DNA from: Paracoccaceae bacterium
GTDB taxonomy: Bacteria; Pseudomonadota; Alphaproteobacteria; Rhodobacterales; Rhodobacteraceae
DNA: 6,528 nucleotides
Assembly: GCA_007129775.1 (NCBI GenBank)
Contig: SKUV01000047.1
Coordinates: forward strand, 1 to 6,528
Direction: 5' to 3'
The translations under genes were made by a program, and so were the position numbers. The notes under the pieces are model-generated. The model ran no database searches and had not been told where the DNA came from. It saw nothing but the letters and a program-made list of their open reading frames with translations. Positions 5,594 through 6,528 of the stretch are shown in pieces (the first letter of the stretch is position 1; the number at the start of each line of letters is the position of its first letter).

Positions 5594-6528
5594 TCAGGGC
5601 CCTGTCTGCAATCCGGGCTGCAATCCGGGCTGCAATCCAGGCGACAATCCGGCCAGCACGGCGCGCAGGGCCTCGGGCAGGTCCTCGGCGATCAGCCCGG
5701 GGCCGCAGTGGCGCGCGGCCTCCACATGCAGCCACGCGGCGGCCCCGGCCGCCTCGAACACCGGCAGACCGCGCGCGGTGAGGCCGGCGATCAGCCCGGC
5801 CAGAACATCGCCCGTTCCGGCCGTGGCCAGCCACGGCGCCGCGCGCGCGCCGAATGCTGCATGGACGACGGCCCGGCCCGTCGGGTCGGCAATCACCGTG
5901 TCGGGGCCCTTGAACAGAATCGTGCAGCCCGCCCGTTCGGCGGCGGCAAGCGCCGCGTCCAGCTTGGAAACCGCCGGGCCATTGTCGGCCGGACCCGACA
6001 GCGGCCCGGCCAGATCGGGAAAGAGGCGCGCGAATTCGCCCGCATGGGGCGTCAGCACGGCCTTGGGATGCAGCGCGGCAAAGAGCGCAGGCGGATCCGC
6101 GGCGAAGGCCGTCAGTGCGTCGGCATCCAGCACCACGGCGCGCGCCGGATCGGCCAGCGCGGCGGCCACAAGCCCCTGCGCGCGCGCCACCGGGTTCAGG
6201 CCGAGCCCGGGGCCGAGGCAAAGCGCGTTGAACCTCCGGTCTTGCAAGAGCGCGGCAAGCGCGGGGCCATCGTCGCAGCGGCGCAGCATGATCGCGGTCA
6301 GTTGCGCGGCGCATTCCATCATCGCCCCCCCCGGCGCGGCCACCGTCACCAGCCCCGCGCCGACCCGCAGCGCCGCACGGGCCGCCAGCCGTGCCGCCCC
6401 GCTCTGCCCCATCGGCCCCGACAGCACCAGCGCATGACCATGGTCGTATTTGTGCCCGCCCACGCCCGCGGGGCCGCCGGCCTTGTCCAGCGCCGCGGCC
6501 GCCGGGGCGCCCGCCAGATGGGCCAGTG
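5594..6528 (-). CDS. nnrD: NAD(P)H-hydrate repair enzyme, ADP/ATP-dependent dehydratase domain (YjeF C-terminal, NnrD type), 5'-truncated by the window
   Basis: The frame is open to the right edge and ends at TGA (complement of 5594-5596), giving about 310 C-terminal residues. The ribokinase-like dehydratase domain is clear. HKYDHGHALVLSG (from about 6454) is the usual domain opening, followed by GAARLAARAALRVGAGLVTVAAP, LCLGPGLG, VVLDADALTAF, VLTPHAGEFARLF, LFKGPDTVIADP and LATAGTGDVLAGLI with the catalytic Asp of GTGD at 5807-5809. The last motifs are AAAWLHVEAA and LIAEDLPEAL. The enzyme dehydrates the S-epimer of damaged NAD(P)H hydrate in the cytoplasm. An in-frame GTG at 6461-6463 is not the start, because coding sequence with an Ala/Gly-rich linker continues upstream. 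This suggests the common bifunctional form with an N-terminal NnrE epimerase domain outside the window. The protein ends in a short PGLQ repeat (see the repeat entry). It is a housekeeping gene convergent with the UGSC-like cassette. Confidence 0.93.
   Translation of the reverse strand, partial: LAHLAGAPAAAALDKAGGPAGVGGHKYDHGHALVLSGPMGQSGAARLAARAALRVGAGLVTVAAPGGAMMECAAQLTAIMLRRCDDGPALAALLQDRRFNALCLGPGLGLNPVARAQGLVAAALADPARAVVLDADALTAFAADPPALFAALHPKAVLTPHAGEFARLFPDLAGPLSGPADNGPAVSKLDAALAAAERAGCTILFKGPDTVIADPTGRAVVHAAFGARAAPWLATAGTGDVLAGLIAGLTARGLPVFEAAGAAAWLHVEAARHCGPGLIAEDLPEALRAVLAGLSPGLQPGLQPGLQTGP
5606..5653. repeat. 12-bp tandem repeat in the 3' end of the NnrD-type gene
   Basis: CTGCAATCCGGG occurs at 5606-5617 and 5618-5629. 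A copy with one mismatch (CTGCAATCCAGG) follows at 5630-5641, and a degenerate fourth (CGACAATCCGGC) at 5642-5653. Read on the minus strand this encodes SPG LQPG LQPG LQ just before the C-terminus. The unit is a multiple of three, so copy-number change would lengthen or shorten the tail by four residues without a frameshift. Confidence 0.85.

Noticed and set aside
5307..6437. Long frames on both strands over the NnrD-type region
   Set aside because: They are Arg- or Ala/Ser-rich shadows. The NnrD motifs lie in one minus-strand frame only.

Overview
This is a GC-rich window with dense gene packing and 4-bp ATGA gene overlaps. Strong G/C preference at third codon positions and the NnrE/NnrD-type housekeeping gene at the right edge suggest an alphaproteobacterium, plausibly Rhodobacterales. 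That placement is an impression from codon use and protein style, not a computed assignment.

Layout. (1) Bases 1-1444, plus strand: the 3' part of a mandelate racemase/enolase-superfamily gene, overlapping by 4 bp a complete dihydrodipicolinate synthase (DapA)-family aldolase/dehydratase gene. Together they look like the end of a sugar-acid or related hydroxy-acid catabolic operon. (2) Bases 1543-2214, minus strand: a complete glutathione S-transferase-like gene, convergent with the operon above. (3) Bases 2215-2500: a divergent control region with a credible plus-strand promoter. Its -10 lies inside a 10-bp direct repeat, and a second repeat family (TTGAGGCAAAAA) fills the leader. (4) Bases 2501-5409, plus strand: a two-gene, translationally coupled cassette of a class V PLP-dependent aminotransferase-fold enzyme and a 586-residue protein. 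The N-terminal third of the latter matches the UGSC (seleno)protein family in its cysteine form (Cys-Gly-Ala-Cys), and it is followed by a long conserved-looking C-terminal region of unknown function. (5) Bases 5410-5593: a convergent gap with three inverted repeats, including a perfect 18-bp palindrome. (6) Bases 5594-6528, minus strand: the C-terminal part of the NAD(P)H-hydrate repair enzyme (NnrE/NnrD, YjeF family), whose 3' end carries a 12-bp tandem repeat.

The most interesting part is 2215-5409. A class V PLP enzyme that lacks the SufS-type cysteine loop is coupled to a UGSC-like di-cysteine protein, and a GST is divergently transcribed from the same short control region. The partners suggest sulfur, selenium or thiol chemistry, but the substrate cannot be read from the sequence. 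The flanking genes look like ordinary catabolic and housekeeping functions.
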